DNA of 64,000 nucleotides, taken from the NCBI RefSeq assembly GCF_030915485.1, contig NZ_CP133266.1:3166001-3230000 (forward strand). Direction: 5' to 3'. This document shows, piece after piece, positions 53,046 to 62,194 of the stretch. The notes below the pieces were generated by a model that saw only the letters and a list, made by a program, of their open reading frames with translations, did not search any database and was not told where the DNA came from. The translations under genes were made by a program, and so were the position numbers. This stretch comes from Neobacillus sp. PS3-40 (GTDB taxonomy: Bacteria; Bacillota; Bacilli; Bacillales; Cytobacillaceae). Numbering within the stretch: position 1 is the stretch's first letter; every line of letters starts with the position of its first letter.

Positions 53046-53924
53046 ATGGATCGATTTTTGCAATTAAATACGATTTTTATCAGTATTGTTATAGAAGCAG
53101 TCCCTTTTATTGTAATAGGAGCATTCATTGCAGCACTAATTGAAGTTTTTGTCTCTGAACAAATGATCTTAAAATTCATGCCTAAAAATAGATATTTGTC
53201 TGTCGTTGCTGCAAGTTTAATGGGGATTGTTTATCCGGGATGTGAATGTGGTATTGTTCCTATTTGTGCAAGGTTGGTAAAGAAAAAATTACCGTTGCCA
53301 TCGGCCATTTCTTTTATGCTTGCAGGCCCAATTGTTAATCCAATTGTTTTGTTTTCCACATTTATTGCATTCGGAAATAGTTGGACAATGGTGGGCTATC
53401 GGTTTGGGTTTGCTGTAGTTATCTCTATTTTAGTTGGATTAATCCTATCATTTGTCATAAAAGAAGATCAATTAAAGATAGATATTATTCATAACCACGA
53501 ACATGTACATGACCATTCAGAGCAAAATTTGAAACAAAAATTATCCAGCTTAATAACCCATACGATTGATGAATTTATAAATGTAGGGAAATATTTAGTA
53601 ATGGGATCATTGATAGCAGCTGCGATGCAAACTTATATTCCGACTTCTACACTTGTAACATTTGGTCATACAAAAGCTTTAGCTGCCTTGATGATGATGG
53701 CTTTAGCATTCGTTTTATCCGTTTGTTCAGAAGCTGATGCATTTATAGCGTCTAGTTTTCGTAATATATTCCCTCAAAGCTCTCTCACAACCTTCATGGT
53801 CTATGGACAAATGGTGGATATAAAAAACTTACTCATGATGTTTGGGGAGTTTAAACCTAAATTTGTTGTTTTACTTGTTTCTTTAATATCAACATTAGTA
53901 TTTGTTGGTTCATTACTTCTGTAA
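53046..53924 (+). CDS. ycgR: Permease YcgR-like (COG0701 family)
   Basis: 292 residues, about eight helices. Family marks: VIGAFIAALIEVFVSEQMILKFMPKN, VYPGCECGIVPICARLVKKKLPLPSAISFMLAGPIVNPIVL and the later ALAFVLSVCSEADAFIASSF. The PxCxCGxxP and CSEADAF segments are diagnostic for this permease family. A His-rich cytoplasmic loop (HNHEHVHDHSEQ, about 152-163) suggests metal handling. Pairs with the next gene, 13 bases downstream. Substrate not established. GGGAGGTACATCC precedes the ATG. Confidence 0.85.
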   Translation: MDRFLQLNTIFISIVIEAVPFIVIGAFIAALIEVFVSEQMILKFMPKNRYLSVVAASLMGIVYPGCECGIVPICARLVKKKLPLPSAISFMLAGPIVNPIVLFSTFIAFGNSWTMVGYRFGFAVVISILVGLILSFVIKEDQLKIDIIHNHEHVHDHSEQNLKQKLSSLITHTIDEFINVGKYLVMGSLIAAAMQTYIPTSTLVTFGHTKALAALMMMALAFVLSVCSEADAFIASSFRNIFPQSSLTTFMVYGQMVDIKNLLMMFGEFKPKFVVLLVSLISTLVFVGSLLL

Positions 53925-53937
53925 AGGATGAAGTTTT

Positions 53938-54813
53938 ATGTTACGTATAATAATTTTGCTCCTTTTTACAAATTTATTCTTCTTTTTACATTTGACAGGA
54001 AATATATCGAAATACATTAATATGAAATATTCCTTTCTTTCTTATAGCATGATTTATGTTATGTTTTTCTTAACAATTGCTGAAGCAATCAGATGGTATA
54101 ATTCAGAGAAAAAAAATCAAAATGAACTAGAATGTCACGACTGTCATCATGCAAATGGACACGAACACAAAAAGAAACATCTTACATTTGGAAAAAAACT
54201 AAAAAGAATTGTTTCCTATATGATGGTTCTTCTACCCGCCCTTTCAGGTGTCCTTTTACCTGTTGCAACTCTTGATTCACAACTGGTGAATGCAAAAGGA
54301 TTTCAATTTCCTTCACTCGAAGATGGGAGTGACCGATATGGTATGCATCAAATTCTAAATCCAGATATGAGCCAATTCATGGGGAAAGATTCCTTTTTAG
54401 ATTTAGTTAATAAGGAATCAAAATCCTATAAAGGAAAAAATCATATCACTTTAACGGATGATGATTATTTGAAAGGGATAGAGGTTATCTATAATTATTT
54501 AGGGGACTTTGCTGGAAAAACCATCACTATGAAGGGTTTTACCTATAATGGCCCCAATTTGAATTCGAACCAAATTTTCTTATTCCGTTATGGTATGATT
54601 CATTGTATTGCAGATTCGGGTGTATTCGGTATGTTAATTCAATTTCCTACCACCGTTCATATTCCAAACGACCAGTGGTACCAGGTAACGGGTACCGTTG
54701 ATACGATGTACTATCAACCATTTAAAATGAATATTCCTGTTTTAAAAGTGACCAACTACAAGACAATTGAGCAACCAAAGGAAGCTTATGTATATCGTAA
54801 TAGTTTTAATTAA
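53938..54813 (+). CDS. ycgQ: YcgQ-like permease partner (TIGR03943 family)
   Basis: 291 residues: three membrane helices (about 5-20, 30-50, 92-112) with a Cys/His-rich stretch CHDCHHANGHEHKKKHL (about 64-80) between, then an extracellular domain of about 170 residues (GFTYNGPNLNSNQIFLFRYGMIHCIADSGVFGML, WYQVTGTVDTM). This domain and gene order match the YcgQ family that always accompanies COG0701 permeases. The metal-ligand stretches in both partners suggest a metal substrate or sensor, which is inference. AAAGGATGAAG precedes the ATG. Confidence 0.83.
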   Translation: MLRIIILLLFTNLFFFLHLTGNISKYINMKYSFLSYSMIYVMFFLTIAEAIRWYNSEKKNQNELECHDCHHANGHEHKKKHLTFGKKLKRIVSYMMVLLPALSGVLLPVATLDSQLVNAKGFQFPSLEDGSDRYGMHQILNPDMSQFMGKDSFLDLVNKESKSYKGKNHITLTDDDYLKGIEVIYNYLGDFAGKTITMKGFTYNGPNLNSNQIFLFRYGMIHCIADSGVFGMLIQFPTTVHIPNDQWYQVTGTVDTMYYQPFKMNIPVLKVTNYKTIEQPKEAYVYRNSFN

Positions 54814-54884
54814 TATAAACCCGTAGGACGCTACCCAATGTCATTAACACGGGGTTCTAAATAATGTAAATAAACAATTGTTTT

Positions 54885-55000
54885 TAAAGGCTTTTCGCAT
54901 AAATTGTTGTTTTTGGTCCGTAACTTTGCCCGTTGATTTCCGCTCCCGTGACCTCTATCCCGCAGGAGTCGAATGCCCTCCGCTCCAATCAACTCAAGTG
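54885..55000. repeat. Repeat cluster after ycgQ
   Basis: At about 54888-54915 a copy of the GCTTTTCGCATAAATTG / TTGTTTTT element seen at 36606. At 54933-54993 a shortened GC-rich palindrome: GTTGATTTCCGCTCC..., CCCGCAGGAGTCGAATGCCC and ...GCTCCAATCAAC, related to 41949-42082. Confidence 0.65.
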
Positions 55001-55129
55001 GATAAAGTAAAAATATCTGAAAAACACACAAAAGGAACATATATTCTCTTGTTATTTCAAAAACACTATCTTAATCGACGTAAGTACCAGTTTTTGGTAT
55101 TTTGATCGGAAAAGTGGTGGTTTTTTTAT

Positions 55130-55560
55130 GGAAAATAGTAAGTTTTTGTTGGCAGTAGAGGTGGTCCAGAATCTCTTGGATGATTTCATTTACATGTCGA
55201 TTCGGGGGAGAAGTACACAAGAGAAGGTAAAAACAAGTTAGATTTTAAAACTAGGATTTTATTTATGCTTAATTTTGTAAGGAAGTCTATCAAATTGAAT
55301 TGGATCATTTTTTTGAACAGTTTCGTAAGGGGGAACCGTTCATTAGTAAACAAAGATTTTCAGTAGTAAGTAGAAAAATCAAGCCAAAGGCATTTATAAA
55401 GTTAGGCCAAGCATTGGTAGAATGGTTTTTTGATTACAGCCAATGAAATGTACCATCCTTGACATAGTTTTACTACTGTATGACAAAAAGTGTACCAATG
55501 AATGATAGACTGTTTACCACTTCATACCTTCTGGATGATCAAAGATCAGAAAACCATAGT
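55130..55560 (+). pseudogene. Decayed IS4-like transposase remnant
   Basis: No intact frame. The clearest piece, about 55309-55446, reads FFEQFRKGEPFISKQRFSVVSRKIKPKAFI...VEWFFDYSQ and stops; it resembles the FxKxxPFTKQAFSxARxKI segment of IS4-family transposases. Further scraps such as FTTV.QKVYQ and WMIKDQKTIV follow in other frames with stops. No terminal repeats were found. Identification rests on short motifs. Confidence 0.4.
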
Positions 55561-55823
55561 TTCTGGAATCAAAAATGTTTTACTTGTTATACAAATTTGA
55601 TTGATTTTCAATAAGATTAGTCTTCCGCAAACGGGCCAGATTGTTGCATAAAAATTGTAAAGAAAATTGTAAATTGTGAGGATTTTTACTTAAACTAACG
55701 TTGCAGGTAAGTGGAAGAAGGAATAATTAATTTCTATATCGAATGCATTAAAAGTAAGAAAATGTTGTTATAACAATGGAAGATTATATAAATAGAAGGC
55801 AATTAGAATATGTAGGGGAGAAT

Positions 55824-56322
55824 ATGGAATCTAAGTTAATTATCATACGAGGAAACTCTGGGGAGTGGAAAAACAACGACTGCGAAAAGTCTTCAAAATC
55901 ATTTGGGGCATGGAACGCTCTTGGTTTCTCAGGATACTGTTCGCCGTGAAATGTTGAAAGTTCACGATAGGGAAGGGAACCTTTCAATTAATTTGATTCG
56001 CCAAATCGCAGAATATGGTAAAGATAAATGTGAATTTGTTATTATGGAAGGAATCTTGTATAAAAGTCGTTATGGTGAAATGCTGAATAACTTAATCCAG
56101 TTCTTTAACCAAAAGACGTATACTTATTATTTTGATTTATCCTTTGAGGAAACAGTCATACGTCACAACTCTAGTTCGAAAAAGATGGAATTTGGAGAAG
56201 ATTCTTTGCGTGCCTGGTGGAATCCAAACGATTATCTTGGCGTGGATGGAGAAATGATATTGACTAATCATATGTCACAAAACGATGTATTGAAACTGAT
56301 TTTAAATCAATTGCAAGAGTAA
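55824..56322 (+). pseudogene. P-loop kinase with single-base frameshift in the P-loop
   Basis: ATG 55824 with AGGGGAG upstream starts MESKLIIIRGNSG, then the frame breaks in a run of four G (55860-55863). Removing one base restores GNSGSGKTTTAKSLQNHLG followed by LLVSQDTVRREMLKVHDREGN, FVIMEGILYKSRYGEML, YYFDLSFEETVIRH and a C-terminus at 56322. The rest (about 165 residues) is intact and well formed, like small uridine-kinase or chloramphenicol-phosphotransferase-like kinases. Either a recent mutation or a sequencing error in a homopolymer. Confidence 0.72.
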
Positions 56323-56434
56323 TTATTCCGATCGGTTTTAAATACTAATTTTCTGCTTCAACTATCGGGCAGGATTGTTCAACAAGAAAATAGAAAATAA
56401 TGTTAAAATATTCTTAGGATATGGGAGGGATTAT

Positions 56435-56650
56435 ATGATTTTTGAAACATTAACAGGACAGCTTACGGTTGTAATAACCCTTGCTTTTGGGTCATTGTTG
56501 ATTGTGCTCTCCCCCATAATAAATAAGGAAAATAAATACTTTGCTTGGTTTAGTCTGGCGATGGGCGTTATAGTTTTATTCCTTTTATTTTGGTTCACAT
56601 TTGGCAACGAGGTTATTAGACATCAGATACTAAAATATGGACTTCAATAA
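56435..56650 (+). CDS. Small two-helix membrane protein
   Basis: 71 residues: TGQLTVVITLAFGSLLIVLSPII and YFAWFSLAMGVIVLFLLFWFTFG helices with a short loop (NKENK). GGGAGGGATT lies four bases before ATG 56435; the longer open frame from 56375 has no ribosome site. No family recognised. Isolated between the broken kinase and the TetR gene. Confidence 0.6.
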   Translation: MIFETLTGQLTVVITLAFGSLLIVLSPIINKENKYFAWFSLAMGVIVLFLLFWFTFGNEVIRHQILKYGLQ

Positions 56651-56872
56651 AATTCTTATTCAAGTAACGGGGGCAATAGTTGAAGATTCAGCTGCCATTT
56701 TGGTGGTTTTTTTTCTTCTTGAACGAACGGGGCAGGTTAACTGAAAAAGTAACCAGACACTTTGTGGTTACGATGAATAAATTTCTTTTTGCGTTAACGG
56801 AGCAGTTATATAAAATAAAAAGTAAACTAATTGATTCTTTACTAATCATTTTAAATGGTGTACTCTAATTAT

Positions 56873-56886
56873 AGAATGATCGTTCT
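56873..56886. promoter_or_regulatory. TetR operator before the 56932 regulator
   Basis: AGAATGATCGTTCT, a 14-base near-perfect palindrome 45 bases before the regulator; same core as 57538-57551. Confidence 0.75.
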
Positions 56887-56931
56887 AAAATGTTATTAAA
56901 GGAAATTGCCCATTAAGGAGAAGGAAGTAAA

Positions 56932-57513
56932 ATGTCAAGAAATAGGGAATTTGATGAGAAAGTCGTCCTTAGAAAAGCGATGGAACTCTTCTGGAAGCAA
57001 GGATATGAAAAAACATCAATGCAAGATTTGGTTGATTATATGGGTATTCATCGCAGAAGTATATATGATACATTTGGGGATAAACGCTCACTGTTCTTAG
57101 CTTCTTTAACTTACTATGAAACGTTTGTTATCGAAACATTTACTGGAATTATCAGTAACTCTACAACAGTAAAGAAAGCTGTTCGGGATGTTTTTAATTA
57201 TGTTATACAATCAGCTGAATTAGACGTCTATCCAACAGGCTGCCTATCAGTAAATGCTGCTGTAGAGCTATCCTTACTAGACCAAGATATTAAACATATA
57301 GTGACAAAAATGTTTAAAGATACTGAGGCTATGTTCGAGCAAATGCTTGAAGAAGGTCGAAAAAAAGGCGAGTTGAATGAAGAGCTAAATCCTCAAATTA
57401 CTGCCCAATTTCTGCATAATAACCTTGTTGGTTTAAGGGTCATGGTTAAAACAAACTATTCAAAAGAGGAATTAGAAAGTATCCTTGATTTAATGTTGAA
57501 AGTGTTAGATTAG
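56932..57513 (+). CDS. TetR/AcrR-family regulator
   Basis: 193 residues: helix-turn-helix KVVLRKAMELFWKQGYEKTSMQDLVDYMGIHRRSIYDTFGDKRSLFLASLTYYE, and a C-terminal TetR_C domain with the segment VYPTGCLSVNAAVELS, typical of the NemR/YcdC-like group that often controls ene-reductases and senses electrophiles. One Cys in that segment (about residue 104) could be reactive. Operator palindromes lie before this gene and before the hydrolase. GGAGAAGGAAG precedes the ATG. Confidence 0.9.
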   Translation: MSRNREFDEKVVLRKAMELFWKQGYEKTSMQDLVDYMGIHRRSIYDTFGDKRSLFLASLTYYETFVIETFTGIISNSTTVKKAVRDVFNYVIQSAELDVYPTGCLSVNAAVELSLLDQDIKHIVTKMFKDTEAMFEQMLEEGRKKGELNEELNPQITAQFLHNNLVGLRVMVKTNYSKEELESILDLMLKVLD

Positions 57514-57537
57514 CTTTCTTTTTTCTTTATTAATTCT

Positions 57538-57551
57538 AGAACGATCGTTCT
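57538..57551. promoter_or_regulatory. TetR operator before the hydrolase operon
   Basis: AGAACGATCGTTCT, a perfect 14-base palindrome 47 bases before the 57599 start. Confidence 0.78.
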
Positions 57552-57598
57552 TAAAATGTTAATGTGATAAAACAAAATTAAAAATAAGGAGAATTCAT

Positions 57599-58456
57599 AT
57601 GTCAAACTTCACAATACCGACAGAATCAACATTTATAGAGGCGAATGGTACTCGTTTTGCTTACAGAAAATTTGGGGCTGAAACAGGTACACCTGTTGTT
57701 TTCTTAGTGCATTTTAGAGGGACAATGGAAAATTGGGACCCGAATATGGTTGCTCCAATCGCAAAAGAACGACCGGTCATTCTTTTTGATAATAAAGGTG
57801 TGGGGGAAACAAACGGGCAAACACCAGAAACTATTAGTGAAATGGCTCAGGATGCTGCAACATTCATTAAAGCACTGGGCTTAAATAAAGTTGATATTTT
57901 AGGATTTTCAATTGGTGGAATGGTTGCACAAGAATTAGCATTACAAGAAGGAGACCTTATTCGTCGAATTGTAATTGCTGGTTCTTCTCCAGAAGCAGGG
58001 GTCAGACCAGAACCAGTGATTTTTGAAAGAATGACACGACATGGAGGAAATGTAGATACTGCTATAGACGATTTCATGTTCTTCTTCTACAAATCAACTG
58101 AAACAAGTAAATCTGCTGGGATGGATTCTCTGCAACGAATTATGAGTCAGAAACAATTTGAAAGTTCAGATCAAGTTCAAGCTGCTCAACTAAACGCTGT
58201 TGCAAAATGGGCACAACCAAAGCCTGATCAAGACTATGACTGGTTGAAAAATATCACTCACCCAGTACTTGTGACAAATGGTAACGAAGACGTAATGGTA
58301 GAAACAAAAAACAGTTTTATTTTATCTGAGAAGTTACCAAATGCCCAACTGATTATTTATCCCGATTCTGGTCACGGACACTTATTCCAATTTCCAGAGT
58401 TATTTGCTGAGAATGTGAATTCTTTTTTAGATGCCACATCACTATATGATTTATAA
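57599..58456 (+). CDS. Alpha/beta hydrolase
   Basis: 285 residues. Nucleophile elbow LGFSIGGMVAQ (Ser about 101), oxyanion region VFLVHFRGTMENWD (Phe-Arg in place of the more usual HGxxG), acid in TNGNEDVMV and catalytic His in PDSGHGHLFQF. Cytoplasmic, possibly esterase or haloperoxidase-like. First gene of a TetR-controlled set with an ene-reductase and an oxidoreductase. AAGGAGAATTC precedes the ATG. Confidence 0.88.
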   Translation: MSNFTIPTESTFIEANGTRFAYRKFGAETGTPVVFLVHFRGTMENWDPNMVAPIAKERPVILFDNKGVGETNGQTPETISEMAQDAATFIKALGLNKVDILGFSIGGMVAQELALQEGDLIRRIVIAGSSPEAGVRPEPVIFERMTRHGGNVDTAIDDFMFFFYKSTETSKSAGMDSLQRIMSQKQFESSDQVQAAQLNAVAKWAQPKPDQDYDWLKNITHPVLVTNGNEDVMVETKNSFILSEKLPNAQLIIYPDSGHGHLFQFPELFAENVNSFLDATSLYDL

Positions 58457-58483
58457 TAAGTAAACAAAAAAAGGAGCTTGAAA

Positions 58484-59545
58484 ATGAGTAAATTATTTGA
58501 TGAAGTACGTATTGGGAATTTCAACTTAAAGAATAGAATAGGTATGGCAGCTATGACTAGAAGTCGTGCCTTAGAAGACGGGACACCGAGTGACTTAGCG
58601 GTTGAATATTACGGTCAACGAGCATCAGTTGGTTTAATTATCAGTGAAGGTACTCAACCTTCTGACGACGGTCAAGGCTATACAAACACACCGGGTATAT
58701 ATACTAAAGCTCACATTGATGGTTGGAAGAAAATCACTTCAAAAGTTCATAGTGAAGGGGGTAAACTGTTTATTCAACTGATGCACGTCGGACGAGTCTC
58801 TCATCCTGACAACACACCACATCACCGTCAAGCTGTTGCACCATCAGCTATTGCACCGAATGTGGAAATCTTCACGGCAGAAGGAATGAAGGGAATTCCT
58901 ACACCGAGAGAGTTAACAGAAGGAGAAATTAAAGAAGTCATTAATGAATTTCGTTTAGCAGCACGCTCAGCCATTGAAGCTGGAGCAGATGGTGTTGAAA
59001 TTCATGGTGCTAACGGTTACCTTATTCAACAGTTCTTAAGCGAAAATGCAAATCACCGTCAAGATGCATATGGTGGTTCTATTGAAAACCGTTCGAGATT
59101 TGCGATTGAGGTAGCTAAAGCAGTAGTTGAAGAAATAGATGCAGAACGGACAGGTATTCGTTTTTCCCCACAAGGAACATTGAACGGGATAGAAGAAGGG
59201 GAAACAAATATTGATATGTATCGTTATTTAATTGCGGAGTTAGATAAGCTTAATCTTGCCTATCTTCATGTCATGCACTTTGGAAATGAACCATTAGTAC
59301 AGGAAATTCGCGAATTATGGTCGCAAGCTCTTCTTATTAACCGACCAGGACGACCTTTAGAGCATTTAGGAGTAGACGTAGATAGTGAAGTGGCTGATGT
59401 TGTTACCGTAGGAACTTGGTTAATCTCAAACCCTGATTTGGTGGAACGTTTAAAAGTTGGCGCACCATTGAACGAACCTGACCGAAATACAATGTATGCT
59501 GGCGGTGCGGAAGGATATATCGATTATCCTTCCATGAAACAATAA
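58484..59545 (+). CDS. Old-yellow-enzyme family alkene reductase (NemA-like)
   Basis: 353 residues, FMN-dependent reductase of activated C=C bonds or nitro groups using NAD(P)H. Motifs: LKNRIGMAAMTRSRA, GLIISEGTQPSDDGQGY, FIQLMHVGRVSH, DGVEIHGANGYLIQQFLSENANHRQDAYGGSIENRSRF and IRFSPQGTLNG. HGAN provides the flavin/substrate His-Asn pair. ATG 58484 follows AAAGGAG; a TTG two codons earlier is less likely. NemR-type TetR control is consistent with electrophile detoxification. Confidence 0.92.
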   Translation: MSKLFDEVRIGNFNLKNRIGMAAMTRSRALEDGTPSDLAVEYYGQRASVGLIISEGTQPSDDGQGYTNTPGIYTKAHIDGWKKITSKVHSEGGKLFIQLMHVGRVSHPDNTPHHRQAVAPSAIAPNVEIFTAEGMKGIPTPRELTEGEIKEVINEFRLAARSAIEAGADGVEIHGANGYLIQQFLSENANHRQDAYGGSIENRSRFAIEVAKAVVEEIDAERTGIRFSPQGTLNGIEEGETNIDMYRYLIAELDKLNLAYLHVMHFGNEPLVQEIRELWSQALLINRPGRPLEHLGVDVDSEVADVVTVGTWLISNPDLVERLKVGAPLNEPDRNTMYAGGAEGYIDYPSMKQ

Positions 59546-59717
59546 CTGGCATATAAACAGCAGGAACAATTAATGAAACTTTCCCATATCTATTCAAGTT
59601 TTGGGGGAGTTTCATAATGTTTGCGTTAAAAGAGAATGATGAAGTTTCAGGATATCTTGTTTTACAATAAAATCAGGAATTCACTAGTAATTAATGTAGA
59701 GAGGCAGGCGTTTTGCC

Positions 59718-60710
59718 GTGAGAGCATTTGTAATAGAAGGATATAAAAAAGATCCTACTTTTATTGAACGACCAATGCCCAAAATAAGAGATAATGAGGT
59801 TTTAGTGGAAGTACATGCAGCGAGTATAAACCCCCTTGATACAAAAATACGTAAGGGCGAATTAAAACTTTTGTTGCAATACGACATGCCTTTAACGTTA
59901 GGTAACGATTTTAGTGGATCCATTATCGAAGTTGGTAAAGGGGTAACCAAATTTAATGTGGGTGATGAAGTTTACGGTCGTCCTCGTTCAGAAAAGATGG
60001 GTACATTTACAGAATATCTATCTGTTCATGAAGCAGATATTGCTTTAAAACCTAAAAACCTTAGTTTTGAAGAATCAGCTTCTATACCTTTAGTTGGATT
60101 AACTTCATACCAAGCTCTTCATGATATATTGAGTGTGAAAAACGGTCAAAAAGTTCTCATTCATGCTGGCTCAGGCGGCGTAGGAACTTTTGCTATACAA
60201 CTAGCAAAAGAAATGGGAGTGTATGTTGCAACGACTTCTAGCGAAGGAATTGAATTAACCAAATCACTTGGAGCAGATAAAATCATTAATTATAAATCTG
60301 TGAATTTCGAAGACGTCATAAAAGATTATGACGCAGTAATTGATAGTGTTGGAGGTGAAACATTAGAGAAGTCATTTTTGACAGTAAAAAAAGGGGGTAA
60401 AATTGTTTCTATCGCTGGAACTCCGAATGGTAGTTTCGCAAAAGAAATGGGACTTGGTCTAATTAAGAAAACAATTCTCTCATTAGTCAGTTCAAAAATA
60501 ACTGGATTGGAAAAAAAGTATGATATAAAATACACCTTTCTTTTTATGAAACATAGTGGGCAACAGTTAGAAATTTTATCAGAACTTTTAGAAGCAGGAA
60601 CAGTGAAACCAACAATTGACCGAGTGTTTCCTTTTGAAGAAGCTAAACATGCGTTAGCGTATACAGAGACAGGTAAAGCTAAAGGGAAAGTAATACTTAA
60701 ATTAAGGTGA
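59718..60710 (+). CDS. NADP-dependent oxidoreductase (quinone oxidoreductase-like MDR)
   Basis: 330 residues, medium-chain dehydrogenase/reductase without catalytic zinc ligands. N-terminal domain (VLVEVHAASINPLDTKIRKGE, LGNDFSGSIIEVGKGVTKF), cofactor loop VLIHAGSGGVGTFAIQLAKEMG and C-terminal YTETGKAKGKVILKL. GTG start; AGAGAGGCAGG upstream is a modest ribosome site. It lies 170 bases after the ene-reductase; a small unexplained stretch between them includes a 17-codon frame that I do not support. Likely reduces quinones or enals. Confidence 0.9.
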   Translation: MRAFVIEGYKKDPTFIERPMPKIRDNEVLVEVHAASINPLDTKIRKGELKLLLQYDMPLTLGNDFSGSIIEVGKGVTKFNVGDEVYGRPRSEKMGTFTEYLSVHEADIALKPKNLSFEESASIPLVGLTSYQALHDILSVKNGQKVLIHAGSGGVGTFAIQLAKEMGVYVATTSSEGIELTKSLGADKIINYKSVNFEDVIKDYDAVIDSVGGETLEKSFLTVKKGGKIVSIAGTPNGSFAKEMGLGLIKKTILSLVSSKITGLEKKYDIKYTFLFMKHSGQQLEILSELLEAGTVKPTIDRVFPFEEAKHALAYTETGKAKGKVILKLR

Positions 60711-60726
60711 TACTGATGTAGCTTTA

Positions 60727-60975
60727 TAAAAAAGTCTGATTAAAAATACTCGTCAATCATTGATTTATCGCTACAGTAATAATACGTTTTTTGAAAAAAG
60801 ATTGATAAAAATAAGCTTTTTCACCCATGCAAATACACATGATTTCATAAAAAAGTTTGATAAAAACAATAGCTAAACCCTTATAAATCAAGGGTTTAGC
60901 CCAAAATATTGTGACGTTTTTATCAAACTTTGTTTTAAATAATCAATCTTCTTTATAAATTATCAAACTTTATTT
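60727..60975. repeat. Nested inverted repeats with five copies of a TTTGATAAAAA-type motif
   Basis: AAAGTTTGATAAAAAC (60852-60867) is exactly complementary to GTTTTTATCAAACTTT (60916-60931). Inside it GCTAAACCCT (60872-60881) pairs with AGGGTTTAGC (60891-60900). Related single motifs occur in direct orientation near 60727 and 60792 and inverted near 60958. The rest of the 60.7-61.6 kb gap has no supported gene. Confidence 0.65.
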
Positions 60976-61214
60976 TAAATCAACAACTGAGTGTCTGAAT
61001 GAGCACTAGCACAACAAAAAAGATACCTTACTAATACAAATATTTTTCAACTCCCATGAAAATTAAAAAAGTTCAAAATAGAGAAAAAAAGTATAACAAA
61101 ATTGACCCAGTAAAAATGCTTTTTTAAAAAAGGCTGAGCCTTCTGAGTGGTCATTATTGAGTTGATAGACAATACCTTCCTTCTATAAAAAGTATAAAAT
61201 TGGCTGACGCAACG

Positions 61215-61400
61215 ACCAAAATAAGGATTAATCTCACATGAGTGCTACCCATATAGGGCGCGACAGTCGGTGGTACACCGTGATCGTTGGAGTCAGACTA
61301 ACGGATGGGCTCTATGGTACCATAGTGTATCGACCTTCTTCGTCAGCCGTAGAAACAGTATAGACAGGGGTATCCATTTTCATTCTCTGTGGTGAAACGC
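61215..61400 (+). ncRNA. Structured, GC-richer non-coding segment, possibly a group II intron 5' fragment
   Basis: Unlike its AT-rich surroundings this stretch is dense in short hairpins: ACCC-ATAT-AGGG, CGGTG-GTA-CACCG and the palindrome CTATGGTACCATAG. It begins GAGTGCTACC and contains no ORF. The layout recalls domain I of bacterial group II introns, but no domain V or reverse transcriptase is seen. Identity uncertain. Confidence 0.28.
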
Positions 61401-61623
61401 TGATTTTTGCGCTTCATGGATGGCTAACGGGGGGCGTTAGTTCAACAAGAATTGATTTTACAGTCTTCCACAATCAGGCGCTTTTCTAAAACATGATTTA
61501 CATTCTTAATTTTTCTATAGCCAGTTTATTTGGAAACAAGGAGGAACAATAAGATTATGCGAATTGAACAGTTGCAAAGGAAAAGGACGGTAGAGGAAGT
61601 ATCCGTCCTTTTCTTTTGCCTTG

Positions 61624-62172
61624 TCATTTTATCGGTGTTCCCGGAGCATAGTAGTCTGGAGGCAATTTAAGCCATCCCCGCCTTTTCACAAGTTCTTTTA
61701 GGGTTGCTCCAAACGTCATATATTCCTGTAAATATTCAAGCCATATTAAGGTAACATCATTGCGTATAGATTGAATAATTGCATTTGAACAATAGGAAAT
61801 TAATATAACAATTTTAATATTAAGGCTATTTGCAAGTTCATCATCCGACAACTTGACACCTAAAGGAACATCTCTTGGATTTGACTGCGGCTTGGACTCA
61901 CTTAAGGGTGGTAAGGGAACACCTTCTGATAACATAAAAGCAATCATTCGTTCTTTCTGTGATTTGAACATCTTAACGCCTTCATGGAGAGCTTTTTTTA
62001 ATTCGGGATCCGTTGTGCTGTTAATCCCTGCTTCGGAATGAACTTGTTCATCCGCTAATTCAGAAAGATAGGACCAGCAGGACATGACCTCCCCAATATG
62101 CAGGGGTGATTTGGGTTCATCATCAACAAAAGATTGGATAACATTATTAACAGCTTGTATGACATCTGGCAT
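61624..62172 (-). CDS. DUF3231 family protein, single-domain (paralogue A)
   Basis: 182 residues with the DUF3231 hallmark AFMLSEGVPLPPLSESKPQS and an all-helical, ferritin-like look (HIGEVMSCWSYLSELADEQVHSEAGINSTTDPELKKAL). Family members are usually about twice this length with two such units; this has one. Spore-former protein of unknown function. GAGGTGAGAAGT before ATG 62172 favours this start. The neighbouring gene is its close paralogue, 22 bases away. Confidence 0.82.
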   Translation of the reverse strand: MPDVIQAVNNVIQSFVDDEPKSPLHIGEVMSCWSYLSELADEQVHSEAGINSTTDPELKKALHEGVKMFKSQKERMIAFMLSEGVPLPPLSESKPQSNPRDVPLGVKLSDDELANSLNIKIVILISYCSNAIIQSIRNDVTLIWLEYLQEYMTFGATLKELVKRRGWLKLPPDYYAPGTPIK

Positions 62173-62194
62173 ACTTCTCACCTCACTTTTCTGT

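Noticed and set aside
59579-59670. 17-codon ORF between ene-reductase and oxidoreductase
   Set aside because: Too short, no ribosome site of note and no homology recognised.
60727-60975. CRISPR array near the repeated TTTGATAAAAA motifs
   Set aside because: Copies are short, inverted as well as direct, unevenly spaced, and no cas gene is present.
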